DNA from: a bacterium
GTDB taxonomy: Bacteria > Fidelibacterota > Marinisomatia > Marinisomatales > UBA1611
Assembly: GCA_004321745.1 (NCBI GenBank)
Contig: SGYO01000001.1
Location: forward strand, 124,001-188,000
Length of the DNA stretch: 64,000 nucleotides
Direction of reading: 5' to 3'
Made by a program: the position numbers and the translations under genes. Below the pieces are notes generated by a model. It ran no database searches, was not told the DNA's origin, and saw only the letters and a program-made list of their open reading frames with translations. This document shows positions 27,191 through 38,178 of this stretch, piece after piece. Position 1 is the stretch's first letter, and each line of letters opens with the position of its first letter.

Positions 27191-28605
27191 CTAAAAAGCC
27201 CTCTTATTGCTTTTTTTTCATCATCATTTACAATGACTAAATACCAAACTAATATATATATAATAGGCAACATGAATCGTAAGAGCATATTTTTTATATC
27301 AAACAATAAGATCAACATAGATAATATCGGGAACAGAACCCCTAGCCAATTATATTTAACTTTAAAGATTTTGTTCAGTTTTATAAATACTGCTACTGAC
27401 ATGATAAAAAAAGATAGTACTGTGGCCCATGCAGAGCCGATAACACCGTATTGATGAATGAGAATGATGTTAAATGAAATATTTGAGATGGCACCTATTG
27501 CCCTAAATATTGGAACCCAATTAGTAATATTATTTGCATAAATACCTGGAAGTTGTAATACATATGTACCAAAGAAAAAATATCCAAATAATACAACGGG
27601 AACAATTTTTTCAGCGACCCAAAATTCCTTACCAATAATGTAGCTCCCATTTATGCTAATGCGTATAAGATCTGAAATCCAAATTGTGGTTGTGAAAATA
27701 ACAAATCCTATCAACCCAAGAAATAGTGTAGTTATAATGGAAAAATCTTCTTTTGAACCATCCTCTTTTATTCGCCTTAAAAAATAGGGGGTCCAGCCCA
27801 TATTAAAACCCATTACCAAAACCAAAGCAAATATACCAAGTTTATAGCCAGCAGAAAATAAACCGACAGCCTCTGCTCCTTTCATCATCTCTAGCATGTA
27901 TCTATTAGATAGCTCCATCACCATTGTCAATAAACCTGCTGGTAAAAATGGTATTCCAAATTTTATTACATTTTTGAAAATATCAAGATTGATTTTTGAG
28001 AATGAAAGTCTTTTTAAAATGACCGGAGCAGAAAGGATAAAAACTGAAGCTGATGCAATTAAATTAGCAAAGAAAACTCCATAAATACCGTGCTCCCATT
28101 TAACAACAAAAATTACATTTAGTAACATTGTTATTACAACATTAAGGAGATTAAATGAAATAAAAGCGGTTGATTTATTCTCTGATCTTAAAATTAATAG
28201 ATGATGGTTCCATAAGTTATCTAAAAAAATTAAAATAGATATTACAGACATTAAACTACTATCCGCTGTACCAAGAATAGTTTCAGATATGATATCTTTT
28301 AATAAAAATAAAATACCAGAAAAAATTAATGATGTGCAAAATTGTAATATGTATATGGATGATATGTATGATTTTCTTTCACTATTTTCTGATTGTACAG
28401 AAAATTTCATTAATGCAGTATCCATACCATATTTATACACTACTAAAGCAAAGCCCATAAATGCATAAGCTAAAGAAATAGTCCCATATTCTTTTGGAGA
28501 AAAAGTATGGGTATAAATTGGCAATAATAAAAAAGTGATTAATCTGGAGACAACATGCCCAAACCCGTATATCAGGGACTCCTTACCTAGTATTTTTAAT
28601 GACAT
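27184..28605 (-). CDS. Polysaccharide flippase (Wzx/MATE-like)
   Basis: Integral-membrane lipid-linked oligosaccharide flippase of 473 residues with about 12-14 helices. The N-terminus (SLIYGFGHVVSRLITFLLLPIYT) is the standard start of the polysaccharide-biosynthesis flippase family, and a central helix pair is separated by NRYMLEMMKGAEAVGLFSAG, which is typical. It lies between the FemAB-like gene (3-base gap) and the GT4 gene (overlap). It would turn the glycan made by the neighbouring transferases across the inner membrane. No Wzy polymerase is visible in the cluster. Confidence 0.88.
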   Translation of the reverse strand: MSLKILGKESLIYGFGHVVSRLITFLLLPIYTHTFSPKEYGTISLAYAFMGFALVVYKYGMDTALMKFSVQSENSERKSYISSIYILQFCTSLIFSGILFLLKDIISETILGTADSSLMSVISILIFLDNLWNHHLLILRSENKSTAFISFNLLNVVITMLLNVIFVVKWEHGIYGVFFANLIASASVFILSAPVILKRLSFSKINLDIFKNVIKFGIPFLPAGLLTMVMELSNRYMLEMMKGAEAVGLFSAGYKLGIFALVLVMGFNMGWTPYFLRRIKEDGSKEDFSIITTLFLGLIGFVIFTTTIWISDLIRISINGSYIIGKEFWVAEKIVPVVLFGYFFFGTYVLQLPGIYANNITNWVPIFRAIGAISNISFNIILIHQYGVIGSAWATVLSFFIMSVAVFIKLNKIFKVKYNWLGVLFPILSMLILLFDIKNMLLRFMLPIIYILVWYLVIVNDDEKKAIRGLFSW

Positions 28606-28608
28606 ATT

Positions 28609-29574
28609 CTAAAATAAAATTTTAAAACTATCTCTAAAAACACCACTAGCGCCAAAACTTTCTTTAAACCTACCAAGTCCCATATTTGCAATTCCCTTAT
28701 CAGTAAAAGTGCCAAAATCATATACTTTAATATTATTTTTTAAGCTCCATTTAAAAATATCAAAAAACAAAAGATTTAAGGGTCTTAATTTTTGAAAATC
28801 TTCTTTATGGCTAATGTAAAAAGCTAAAGCCACACCTTCCTTAACAATAATATTTAATACTCCAGCTATCATTTGCCCGTCATAGAAAGCACCGTAGATA
28901 TTAATAGAATCAGGAAATAATTTAATTAATGATTTTAATTCTTTAAGGGAATGTGTGGGATTAACACCATGTCTAATTTTTAAATTATTTTTTAACATTG
29001 AAAAAAATTCATCAACTCTTTCAGTAAGCTTCGTCGTAACCCCTAATTTTTTCGATTTTCTCAAGGCTCTTTGATGAGAGGGTTTAATTTTATTTAAAAT
29101 TTTATCTTCGCTACTTTCAATCGTTAATATGCTTGTAACGTCTCTTCTAAAATAATCAAACCCATTAATTAAAAGAGAGTACTCTATATAGTTTGACAAT
29201 CTATTAGAATGAAATCCGGGAGGAATTGTTAACTGTATACCATCAAAGCCCTCTTTACTACTATAGTCAATCAACTTAGAAACCATTTCCATAGCATCTT
29301 TTATAGAAAGCTCCTCCTTTGAAACAAATGAACCATAAGATGAGCCTGGATGAGAGGTCAGCATTTTTTTATCATTAATAATTATATCAGCAGCTGGAAA
29401 AACAGACAATAGAGTATTCTTTTTGTATATCTCAACACTATGATCTTTAAATCTATCCTCTGGGTGATAGCTTAAAAACCTTCTTAAATGAAATAATGTC
29501 CCATTATTAGCCTCTAAGACAAATGAGTCCCAAGTAGCATAATTATTTTTTGATAATTTTTTAATTTTTATCAT
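28609..29574 (-). CDS. FemAB-like GNAT acyl/aminoacyltransferase
   Basis: A 321-residue double-GNAT protein of the FemAB-related group often placed in exopolysaccharide clusters. Recognisable parts are the N-terminal SHPGSSYGSFV, KPSHQRALRKSKKLGVTT near 165-182 and the C-terminal GNAT region with IYGAFYDGQMIAGVLNI, FYISHKEDFQKLRPLNLLF and VYDFGTFTDKGIANMGLGRF. The last motif (DFG, then GLGRFKESFG) is a family hallmark. It probably transfers an acyl or aminoacyl group to a surface glycan or lipid. It is the first gene of the cluster and faces eno divergently across about 115 bases. Confidence 0.82.
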   Translation of the reverse strand: MIKIKKLSKNNYATWDSFVLEANNGTLFHLRRFLSYHPEDRFKDHSVEIYKKNTLLSVFPAADIIINDKKMLTSHPGSSYGSFVSKEELSIKDAMEMVSKLIDYSSKEGFDGIQLTIPPGFHSNRLSNYIEYSLLINGFDYFRRDVTSILTIESSEDKILNKIKPSHQRALRKSKKLGVTTKLTERVDEFFSMLKNNLKIRHGVNPTHSLKELKSLIKLFPDSINIYGAFYDGQMIAGVLNIIVKEGVALAFYISHKEDFQKLRPLNLLFFDIFKWSLKNNIKVYDFGTFTDKGIANMGLGRFKESFGASGVFRDSFKILF

Positions 29575-29688
29575 GCTTTATTATAACCGAACAGCAGATT
29601 AATTGTTCCTACAATGAATTGCAAGTTTATATTATTTGTTTCTAAAAGTTGGCCAAATCTAATTTACAGCAACAAAAATATGGACTAA

Positions 29689-31307
<1,619 letters not shown>

Positions 31308-31310
31308 CGA

Positions 31311-33380
31311 CTAAAATGTTTGCACAAATAGAACAGAATCAGCATTTAAAGCCATTGTTGATTTGCAAATTATATTAATTTTTCTTGGAGACTGATCAAA
31401 TTCATAAACTAATTCAACTCTAACTTTTTCCTCGTTTTCAATACCATATTTAACTGTGTTTTTCCCTTTATAAGGGTCAATTTGACCTAATTTATTTCTC
31501 TCATCTTTTACAGAAACTAGAGTAAATGCTGCAAAATCAAACGGCCATAATTGTTTATTGGTTATATTTAAATCAACATATACTTTTTTATCTTTTTTAT
31601 CAGCTTTGATAATTTCATATTTCACCGTACTGTCTGCCATGTCTACATTAGGTAGGCATGTTACCATAACTGTATCCATTGAAAAACAAAAAGATTCATG
31701 ATCTTGAACTTTCAATGTTATTAAAAAGTCCATTGGATTACTGATCTCTGATGGGTATTTAAACTTAGGAGACTGTCTAGTTTCCTCGCCTTTTATAAAC
31801 GATGCATTATTTGAGATAATACTCCAGAAATACTTTAAATCACTGTCGCCATCTATTGACTTAGAGCCATCTAAATTCACATATTTATTAAATGGTGCTA
31901 TAAAATTTTCTCCTGCGTTAGCGATAGGAGCTTTATCATTAATTATATTTACATCAAGAGTATCATGACCAAATAATCCTTCATTATCGGTAACCGTGAA
32001 TATTATTTTTTGTTTTATATCCTTATCATGTTTTTCAAAATTGTAATAACCTTTCACACTATTTAAAATTACCTTATTACTCTCTAGTAGCGTCCATTTA
32101 TAACTAGAAATATCACTATCTGGATCAAAAGAGCCACTCCCATCTAAGAAAATTTTTGAATTACACCCATTGCTAATCATTATATCTTTTCCTGCATTAG
32201 CGATAGGTGTATCAGGCTGAGGAATCACGTTTATATTAAAACTGAAATCTGTAGAATCTTTATTATCTGATATATTTAAGTCCAGAGTAAGGTTGCCATA
32301 GTAATCTTTATCAGGGAAAATACTAAGTTGGTTATCATTAATTTCAATATTTGCATTATCAATTTTTTTTATATTATATCTGAAAGAATCTGATTCTACA
32401 TCCTTCATGTTTAAAATTATTGAAAGAACTTCATCCTCTAACATTGACTGTGGTGCGAATGCAGATAATCCTGGAATAGGATTAATTAATGTAAAACTTG
32501 TGTCTATGCTACTTTTACCATCGGAAGTTGTTATTGTAATAGGAGTGGACCCTTTGTAATTATCCCTAGGAATTACTGTCACTTTATTACTTTTGATATC
32601 AAAATCTGCTCCTCCATCACCTGCAACAGAATAAATTAAATTATCACCATCTATATCCAATCCATCTATCATAAGATCTACTTGATTTCTTTTTATTTCA
32701 GTTTTAGAAAAAATAGATTCTATTACAGGGGCATCATTTATTGGTTTTACATTTAGTATGAAACTAGATTCATCTGTGGTTTTACCATCAGATACAGCTA
32801 AGCTAATATTAATTGGACCATAAAAATTTGGAAGTGGTATAACAGTCAAATTATTATCAATAATCTTAATTCTTGCATTATCATCTGTTGTAGCGCCATA
32901 AGTAAGATCATCTACCTCAGCATCTTTTGCCATCAACTTTATATTAAAAACTTCATCTTCATTTATTTCTTGATCGGGAATACTTGATAATATAGGTTTA
33001 TCATTTACAGATTGAACATTGAGTATAAAACTCATATCAAGGCTAAGGTTAACTAATATTGTGCCGTTGAAATTTTCAAAAGGAGAAATTATAAGGTAAT
33101 CACCGTCCTGCTTAATGTCAGCATTCCCGTCAACTGATGCAGAATATTTAATTCCAGATCCAGTAACTGGGACTTTTAATATATAACTATTATCTTCTTT
33201 TACATTTTGATAGGCTCCATGTAAAAGTTCAATAACCCACTTTGGTTCAGGACCGTCGCCAAAAATCCAATCCTGAGTTAAATTATTATTAATGTAATCT
33301 TTATTTTGGGAAAATACACTACTATATAAGCAGAATGAAAAAATAAAAAAATATATTCTAAATATTATCAATACTTTCAT
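31311..33380 (-). CDS. Secreted cadherin-like and PKD repeat protein, coupled to motB
   Basis: A 689-residue exported surface or periplasmic protein. A signal peptide (1-25, ending VFSQ) is followed by about four bacterial cadherin/Ig-like repeats (roughly 70-375), each with a SVNDKPIL- or PINDAPVI-like opening and an NFYGPINISL- or NYKGSTPITI-like close. Two PKD-type domains follow (about 385-570, with LDGSGSFDPDSDI and LDGSKSIDGDSDL), then a C-terminal beta domain of about 110 residues that I do not recognise. No T9SS sorting domain, LPXTG or lipobox is seen. Its start lies 23 bases inside motB, so it is translated with the motor stator. That suggests it belongs to the motor's function, for example as an adhesin or an anchor; this is inference. 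Confidence 0.8.
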   Translation of the reverse strand: MKVLIIFRIYFFIFSFCLYSSVFSQNKDYINNNLTQDWIFGDGPEPKWVIELLHGAYQNVKEDNSYILKVPVTGSGIKYSASVDGNADIKQDGDYLIISPFENFNGTILVNLSLDMSFILNVQSVNDKPILSSIPDQEINEDEVFNIKLMAKDAEVDDLTYGATTDDNARIKIIDNNLTVIPLPNFYGPINISLAVSDGKTTDESSFILNVKPINDAPVIESIFSKTEIKRNQVDLMIDGLDIDGDNLIYSVAGDGGADFDIKSNKVTVIPRDNYKGSTPITITTSDGKSSIDTSFTLINPIPGLSAFAPQSMLEDEVLSIILNMKDVESDSFRYNIKKIDNANIEINDNQLSIFPDKDYYGNLTLDLNISDNKDSTDFSFNINVIPQPDTPIANAGKDIMISNGCNSKIFLDGSGSFDPDSDISSYKWTLLESNKVILNSVKGYYNFEKHDKDIKQKIIFTVTDNEGLFGHDTLDVNIINDKAPIANAGENFIAPFNKYVNLDGSKSIDGDSDLKYFWSIISNNASFIKGEETRQSPKFKYPSEISNPMDFLITLKVQDHESFCFSMDTVMVTCLPNVDMADSTVKYEIIKADKKDKKVYVDLNITNKQLWPFDFAAFTLVSVKDERNKLGQIDPYKGKNTVKYGIENEEKVRVELVYEFDQSPRKINIICKSTMALNADSVLFVQTF

Positions 33381-34083
33381 TTTTAGATCTTATAAAAGCA
33401 TCAAAATATATTTCAACTCGCCTATTTTGCGCTCTTGCCTCTTCGAGCTCAGATCTGTTTTTAATATTGTTGATGGTTATCTTAGGACGAAATTCACCAT
33501 ATCCTAAGGCAGAAAAATAGTGCTGATCCATTTCAGCGAGCTCACTGAGTCTTTGAACTAAATTTAGAGCACGAGCTGAGCTAAGCTCCCAATTATTTCT
33601 AAACTTTGAATTCATAGGAATTGGCTTATCATCAGTATGTCCTTCAGCTCTTATTTCAATGTTTAAAGTATCATTTGCATCACTAATTCTATTTAATAAT
33701 GGTAACCATCGTTTCTGTTTGTATATGTTCATCAAGGTTGATGTCCGTATTAAACCCCCAATTTGGACTAAAATCGGGTCTGCTTCTGGATTTAGATCAG
33801 CTGATAAAGATTTAAAAAGTTTAGATCCAGTAAGGGTAATTTTTATTCCTTTGGTAACCCTTTCAATTTCAACTAAATTATTTTGTTGAAGCGGTTTTAG
33901 TTCTCTCTCAGTCTCATCTAAAATAATATTAACTAATCTATCAACATGAGCCTCTGCATCATTTAAAATTACTAGTAGTAATACAAAAAAAGTCAGAAGC
34001 AGTGTTGTTAGATCTGCAAAGGTCAAAGCCCAGGCTGTAGTTTTAGCTCTGGCTTCTTCCTGCGATATGGATTTTCTTTGCAA
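33358..34083 (-). CDS. motB: MotB-like stator protein with OmpA peptidoglycan-binding domain
   Basis: Ion-channel subunit of a flagellar-type stator. In 241 residues, a short cytoplasmic N-terminus is followed by one membrane helix whose start, TFADLTTLLLTFFVLLL, matches MotB; Asp24 is the expected proton-carrying residue. The periplasmic part has a linker and plug-like region (45-140) and an OmpA/MotB domain with EGHTDDKPI, LSSARALNL, ALGYGEFRP and AQNRRVEIYF (about 150-232). The start is TTG 34083, 2 bases after the motA stop. The next gene starts inside its 3' end. Its partner rotor is most likely the FliG/FliF-like pair at 61-64 kb. Confidence 0.88.
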   Translation of the reverse strand: MQRKSISQEEARAKTTAWALTFADLTTLLLTFFVLLLVILNDAEAHVDRLVNIILDETERELKPLQQNNLVEIERVTKGIKITLTGSKLFKSLSADLNPEADPILVQIGGLIRTSTLMNIYKQKRWLPLLNRISDANDTLNIEIRAEGHTDDKPIPMNSKFRNNWELSSARALNLVQRLSELAEMDQHYFSALGYGEFRPKITINNIKNRSELEEARAQNRRVEIYFDAFIRSKNESIDNI

Positions 34084-34085
34084 TT

Positions 34086-34964
34086 TTATTTCTCTTTTTC
34101 TTCAAGAGCATTTCTTTCTGACATTGCTACAAAGGTCATTAATTTTTCTTTAATCAAAATAGGATGTTCCCTGCCATGAATACTGATAATACCCTCCAGG
34201 ACAATACTCTTGAGCATAATTTCATTTTCTGACCTTCTTTTTAATTTTCCTGCAATTGGTAAGAATACCATGTTAGCTAAAAACACACCATAAAAAGTCG
34301 TTATTAATGCCGTACCCATCCCAACTAAAAGCGCCGAAAACTGATCAGCAACATTAAAATCAATTGAAGAAGTCTCGCCAGACATTTGGAATTTATTCAT
34401 CATGATTATTAACCCTAGGACAGTTCCTAACATACCAAAGGCAGGTGCATATGCTGCCATATACAATATAATTTCTTGAGCTCCAATGTGACGAGTAGAA
34501 ATATTATTTAAATCCATCGTAAGAAAAGTCCTCAGTCTGTTACTATCACGCTCATTTATAGCCAACTCTATACCATTTCTTAAAAAAACACTTTCAATGT
34601 CTTTTAATCCTGCCTCTAAAGACAGCAAACCATCCTTTCGCGACTTTTCAGCAAGGACTACAATTTTATCTATCGTGCCAGTAAAATCAAATTTTTCAGA
34701 TAAAACTACATTTTTAAACACATTACCCATATTAATTACAGCTTTGATTGGGTAATTAACTAGCGTCGCCGATATTACTCCACCTAGTACAATAAAAACT
34801 GATTGCGGTTGATAGAACCATATCAATTGCTCAAAGCGCCAAGAATCTCCTGTAGATAAAACAATATCACCTCGATCAACCTCAGGCCATATCATTGAAA
34901 CGAAAATACAAAGGAGCCCAGCTACAAGACCAATTATTGTCCCAAAATCAAATTGTGATTTCAT
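34086..34964 (-). CDS. motA: MotA-like stator protein
   Basis: Inner-membrane ion-channel subunit that pushes on FliG. The 292 residues have the MotA plan: helices 1-2 in the first 75 residues (DFGTIIGLVAGLL; SVFIVLGGVISATLVNYP), a long cytoplasmic loop (about 80-185, including EKSRKDGLLSLE), then helices 3-4 with YAPAFGMLGTVLGLI and LLVGMGTALITTFYGVFLAN. The end of the second pair (FLPIAGKLKRRSENE) is MotA-like and unlike TolQ or ExbB. A longer periplasmic loop between helices 1 and 2 (about 28-50) is unusual. It is followed directly by motB; a rhomboid gene lies 30 bases upstream. Confidence 0.9.
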   Translation of the reverse strand: MKSQFDFGTIIGLVAGLLCIFVSMIWPEVDRGDIVLSTGDSWRFEQLIWFYQPQSVFIVLGGVISATLVNYPIKAVINMGNVFKNVVLSEKFDFTGTIDKIVVLAEKSRKDGLLSLEAGLKDIESVFLRNGIELAINERDSNRLRTFLTMDLNNISTRHIGAQEIILYMAAYAPAFGMLGTVLGLIIMMNKFQMSGETSSIDFNVADQFSALLVGMGTALITTFYGVFLANMVFLPIAGKLKRRSENEIMLKSIVLEGIISIHGREHPILIKEKLMTFVAMSERNALEEKEK

Positions 34965-34994
34965 ATTAACACTAATATTTTTACATTTGAAAAA

Positions 34995-35840
34995 TTAATC
35001 CCTATCACCATCTTTAGACATCTTCTTACTTGCTTCATATAATTTACTTTGCTCTTCATCGGATAATCCACTAAAACCAACATTTTTTATTTTTTCTAAA
35101 ATTATATCAACATCTCGATTAATTATTTTCTTCTTTAACTCTTGATCTTCTTTTCTCTGAACTTGGAATTCAATTGTTTTTTTTCTAAGTGAAAATAACA
35201 CATCAGATAACTTCCACTTATTTTTCAATAAAGCATAACCAATTAGCATTCCAGATATATGTGTAACATGACTTATTCCATCTGCTTTACCAAGCAAACC
35301 AAAAAAAGCAATTGCCCCCATTATTATCACTAACCACATTGACCTGACAGGGATTAAACCCCAAATGTAAAGCATTCTATTGGGGTAGGAAACGCCATAA
35401 GCTAGTAACACACCATAAACAGCGCCACTTGCTCCTATTACTGGATTTCCTGAATCCATTTGAAAAATATATGTTATAAGCCCAGAGCCAATTCCTGTTA
35501 AAAAATAATATTTTAAAAATTTTTCCTTGCCCCATGCTTGCTCTAATTCTCGACCAAAAACCCACAATCCTAACATATTCAAAAGTATGTGTGAAATACC
35601 AATACTAGAATAAAATGGCGCATGAAAAAACATATATGTGAACGGTTGCCACAACATTAATTCAGAAAGAAAAGTATTTGGCACTAGGCCAAACAATCTA
35701 AAAAAAATGTCTTCCTTACCGGCTAGTGATTGAAAAACATAAATGATGAAATTAATAGATATTAAAATTTTAATAGCATCTGTAAATAATTGGGGCTTAT
35801 ATGAAGCCTCACCAGGATTAAATTGTAATCTATATTTCAT
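34995..35840 (-). CDS. Rhomboid-family intramembrane serine protease
   Basis: Six-helix membrane protease of 281 residues. The catalytic Ser138 lies in GASGAVYG and the partner His194 in HVTHISG; the HILLNMLGLWVFG segment (84-96) contains the structural His and Asn. A charged cytoplasmic tail of about 70 residues follows helix 6. It is the gene directly before motA in the proS-recO-rhomboid-motA-motB run, so it might process a membrane-anchored surface protein, perhaps of the motor unit; that link is only positional. Confidence 0.9.
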   Translation of the reverse strand: MKYRLQFNPGEASYKPQLFTDAIKILISINFIIYVFQSLAGKEDIFFRLFGLVPNTFLSELMLWQPFTYMFFHAPFYSSIGISHILLNMLGLWVFGRELEQAWGKEKFLKYYFLTGIGSGLITYIFQMDSGNPVIGASGAVYGVLLAYGVSYPNRMLYIWGLIPVRSMWLVIIMGAIAFFGLLGKADGISHVTHISGMLIGYALLKNKWKLSDVLFSLRKKTIEFQVQRKEDQELKKKIINRDVDIILEKIKNVGFSGLSDEEQSKLYEASKKMSKDGDRD

Positions 35841-35899
35841 ATTTCATTTTAAATATAATATTATATAACAAAGAATATCTCTAATAAAAGGCCATGCTA

Positions 35900-36583
35900 T
35901 TATTTGTAAAAAATATCTTTAATTACTCTAAATGACTTTAATCTCTCAAACCCATCAAAATAAAAACATAATTTCTGATATAAAAATTTTGAAATCTTTT
36001 TTTTATTATCTAATGAAATTGTATCAAAATCTATATCTGATATATTACCATTGATTAGTTGTTGAATCGTATTAATTACTTTATTATTTGTTTTTAAACT
36101 TATTAATTCTGAATCAAAATTATCTTCCATGTTTATCATAAACCCCATTTCTGATAAAATTTTGCACTCATAATTCCAAAATAAAATATTTTCATTAATA
36201 TCTCCACTTTCAAAAATTTGAAAAGTTTTAATTAATATACTAAATAAATCAGGGTATGGATCATTCTTTTCTAGTGTAAAATCAGATATTTCTAAAATTG
36301 ATTGTGATAAAGACATTTTTCTTAAAGATAATGATATTTGAGTCCATATCTGCACAAAAGATACTTTAGATACAATCTGAAGTTCTCTTTTTTCATTTTC
36401 TTTATAAATAATATTAATAAAACTGAGAGGCTGAAAATAAGGAGAGATAAGATTTTTTTTTGACTTTGCTCCTTTTATTATAAAAGATATTTTCCCCTTA
36501 TCTTTAGTAAAACACCTAGATATCAAACTAGTTTCTCCGTAGGAAAATGTCTTCAATACAATTGCATCAGTATTGATGATCAT
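35900..36583 (-). CDS. recO: DNA repair protein RecO
   Basis: RecFOR-pathway protein that helps load RecA on single-stranded DNA. The 227-residue product opens with the OB-fold of the family (DAIVLKTFSYGETSLISRCFTK...GAKSKK) and continues with the helical domain. The zinc-finger cysteines present in some RecO proteins are missing, as they are in many others. It is 15 bases from proS and 59 bases before the rhomboid gene. Divergent in sequence but well placed and of normal length. Confidence 0.85.
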   Translation of the reverse strand: MIINTDAIVLKTFSYGETSLISRCFTKDKGKISFIIKGAKSKKNLISPYFQPLSFINIIYKENEKRELQIVSKVSFVQIWTQISLSLRKMSLSQSILEISDFTLEKNDPYPDLFSILIKTFQIFESGDINENILFWNYECKILSEMGFMINMEDNFDSELISLKTNNKVINTIQQLINGNISDIDFDTISLDNKKKISKFLYQKLCFYFDGFERLKSFRVIKDIFYK

Positions 36584-36598
36584 TTCAAAATTATGTAA

Positions 36599-38062
36599 TT
36601 AATAAGATTTAGCAAAAATGACTTCGTGCATGGCCTTATTACCAGAAAAAATGCAAGTTAAGTTATTCGGATTTTCATTAAAAGGAATGCATCTTATTGT
36701 TGCCTTTGTATCTTCTTTAATTTTTAACTCAGTCTCTTGTTTACCGTCCCAGCCACAACGAACAAAGCCACCATTTTTGATAATATCTTTGAACTCACCA
36801 TATGTATTTACACTATGAGTGTTGTTATCTCTAAAGTCTTTCGCTTCATTATATAAATTATTTTGTATCTGATCTAAAATATCTTTTACACTTTGTGTTA
36901 AATCATGCCTTGGGCTTGATAATTTTTCTCCATTATCTCTGCGAGCAATAATAACTGTGTTTGATTCAACATCTCTTGGCCCTATTTCAATCCGAGCAGG
37001 GACTCCTTTTAATTCCCACTCATTAAATTTATATCCTGGGGAAGAATCACTCCAATCAATAAAGGTGCGGATCTCATTTTGTTTTAATTCTTTTGTTATA
37101 GGGTCAATATAATCTTCAACGATTTTTCTTTGTTTTTCATCCCTGAAGATCGGAATTAATACTATTTGAATTGGTGCAATTTTTGGAGGGATTCTTAATC
37201 CATTCTTATCTCCATGTGCAAGTATTACAGCACCAATAAGACGAGTACTTATGCCCCAGCTAGTTGCCCAAACATATTCCTCATTATTATCTTCAGTTTG
37301 AAACTTAACATCAAATGCTTTAGCAAAATTTTGTCCTAAATTGTGAGATGTTCCAGCCTGTAGAGCCTTTTTATCAAGCATCATTGCTTCGATACAATAT
37401 GTTTTGTCAGCCCCAGCAAACTTTTCAGCATCAGTTTTTAATCCAGTATAGACTGGAATTGCTAGGTACTCCTCAGCTAATTTCTTATATAATTCTAAAA
37501 TATCTAAAGTCTCTTTTTCCGCCTCTTCCTTGGTTTTGTGTGCGGTATGCCCTTCTTGCCATAAAAACTCCGTTGTTCTTAAAAAAAGTCGGGTTCGCAT
37601 TTCCCACCTGACAACATTGGCCCATTGGTTTATGAGTATGGGTAAATCTCTATGAGATTGTATCCATTTTTTATACATTGACCATATTACTGTTTCTGAA
37701 GTAGGCCTTATAATTACCTCTTCCTCTAATCGAGAATCAGGATCTACAATAATTTCATCATTTTCAGATTTTAACCTCGTATGTGTAACTACAGCACATT
37801 CTTTTGCAAATCCGTCTACATGCTCTGCCTCCTTGGCAAGAAAAGATTTTGGTATTAATAGAGGGAAATAAGCATTTGTATGGCCGGTGTCTTTAATCAT
37901 TTTATCAAAAACATCTTTAACATTATCCCAAAGTTGAAACCCATATGGCTTAATTACCATTGTGCCCTTAACAGGACCATAATCAGCTAATCCAGCCTTG
38001 GTAACCACATCGGTGTACCAAGCAGATATATCATTATCAATATTTGAAAGTTTTTTACTCAT
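36599..38062 (-). CDS. proS: Prolyl-tRNA synthetase, archaeal/eukaryotic type
   Basis: Class II synthetase charging tRNA-Pro. The 487 residues follow the archaeal-type plan (ProS type 3): the family N-terminus (DISAWYTDVVTKAGLADYGP), motif 1 around YFPLLIP, motif 2 in RWEMRTRLFLRTTEFLWQEG, and motif 3 near WATSWGISTRLIGAVILAHG. The anticodon-binding domain and the C-terminal zinc-like domain (IKNGGFVRCGWDG) follow. The cis-editing domain of the bacterial type is absent. ATG start. It is the first gene of the run leading to the motAB genes. Confidence 0.94.
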   Translation of the reverse strand: MSKKLSNIDNDISAWYTDVVTKAGLADYGPVKGTMVIKPYGFQLWDNVKDVFDKMIKDTGHTNAYFPLLIPKSFLAKEAEHVDGFAKECAVVTHTRLKSENDEIIVDPDSRLEEEVIIRPTSETVIWSMYKKWIQSHRDLPILINQWANVVRWEMRTRLFLRTTEFLWQEGHTAHKTKEEAEKETLDILELYKKLAEEYLAIPVYTGLKTDAEKFAGADKTYCIEAMMLDKKALQAGTSHNLGQNFAKAFDVKFQTEDNNEEYVWATSWGISTRLIGAVILAHGDKNGLRIPPKIAPIQIVLIPIFRDEKQRKIVEDYIDPITKELKQNEIRTFIDWSDSSPGYKFNEWELKGVPARIEIGPRDVESNTVIIARRDNGEKLSSPRHDLTQSVKDILDQIQNNLYNEAKDFRDNNTHSVNTYGEFKDIIKNGGFVRCGWDGKQETELKIKEDTKATIRCIPFNENPNNLTCIFSGNKAMHEVIFAKSY

Positions 38063-38178
38063 TCTATAATTATTGTTCTTTTTAATTCGATAAAATTACC
38101 GGGGAATGATGATTTGGCCAAGTTCTTTGCCAGAATTTTTCATTTACTTTTGAATAATAGTTTAATGAAATTCTTATC

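Noticed and set aside
31311..33380. T9SS cargo identity for the cadherin/PKD protein.
   Set aside because: Its C-terminus lacks the YPNP...GLY-type sorting pattern seen in the 1311-residue protein.
34086..34964. TolQ/ExbB identity for the MotA-like protein.
   Set aside because: Four helices with the long loop between helices 2 and 3, the YAPAFGMLGTVLGLI segment and the MotB partner with an OmpA domain all point to MotA; ExbD/TolR partners lack that domain.
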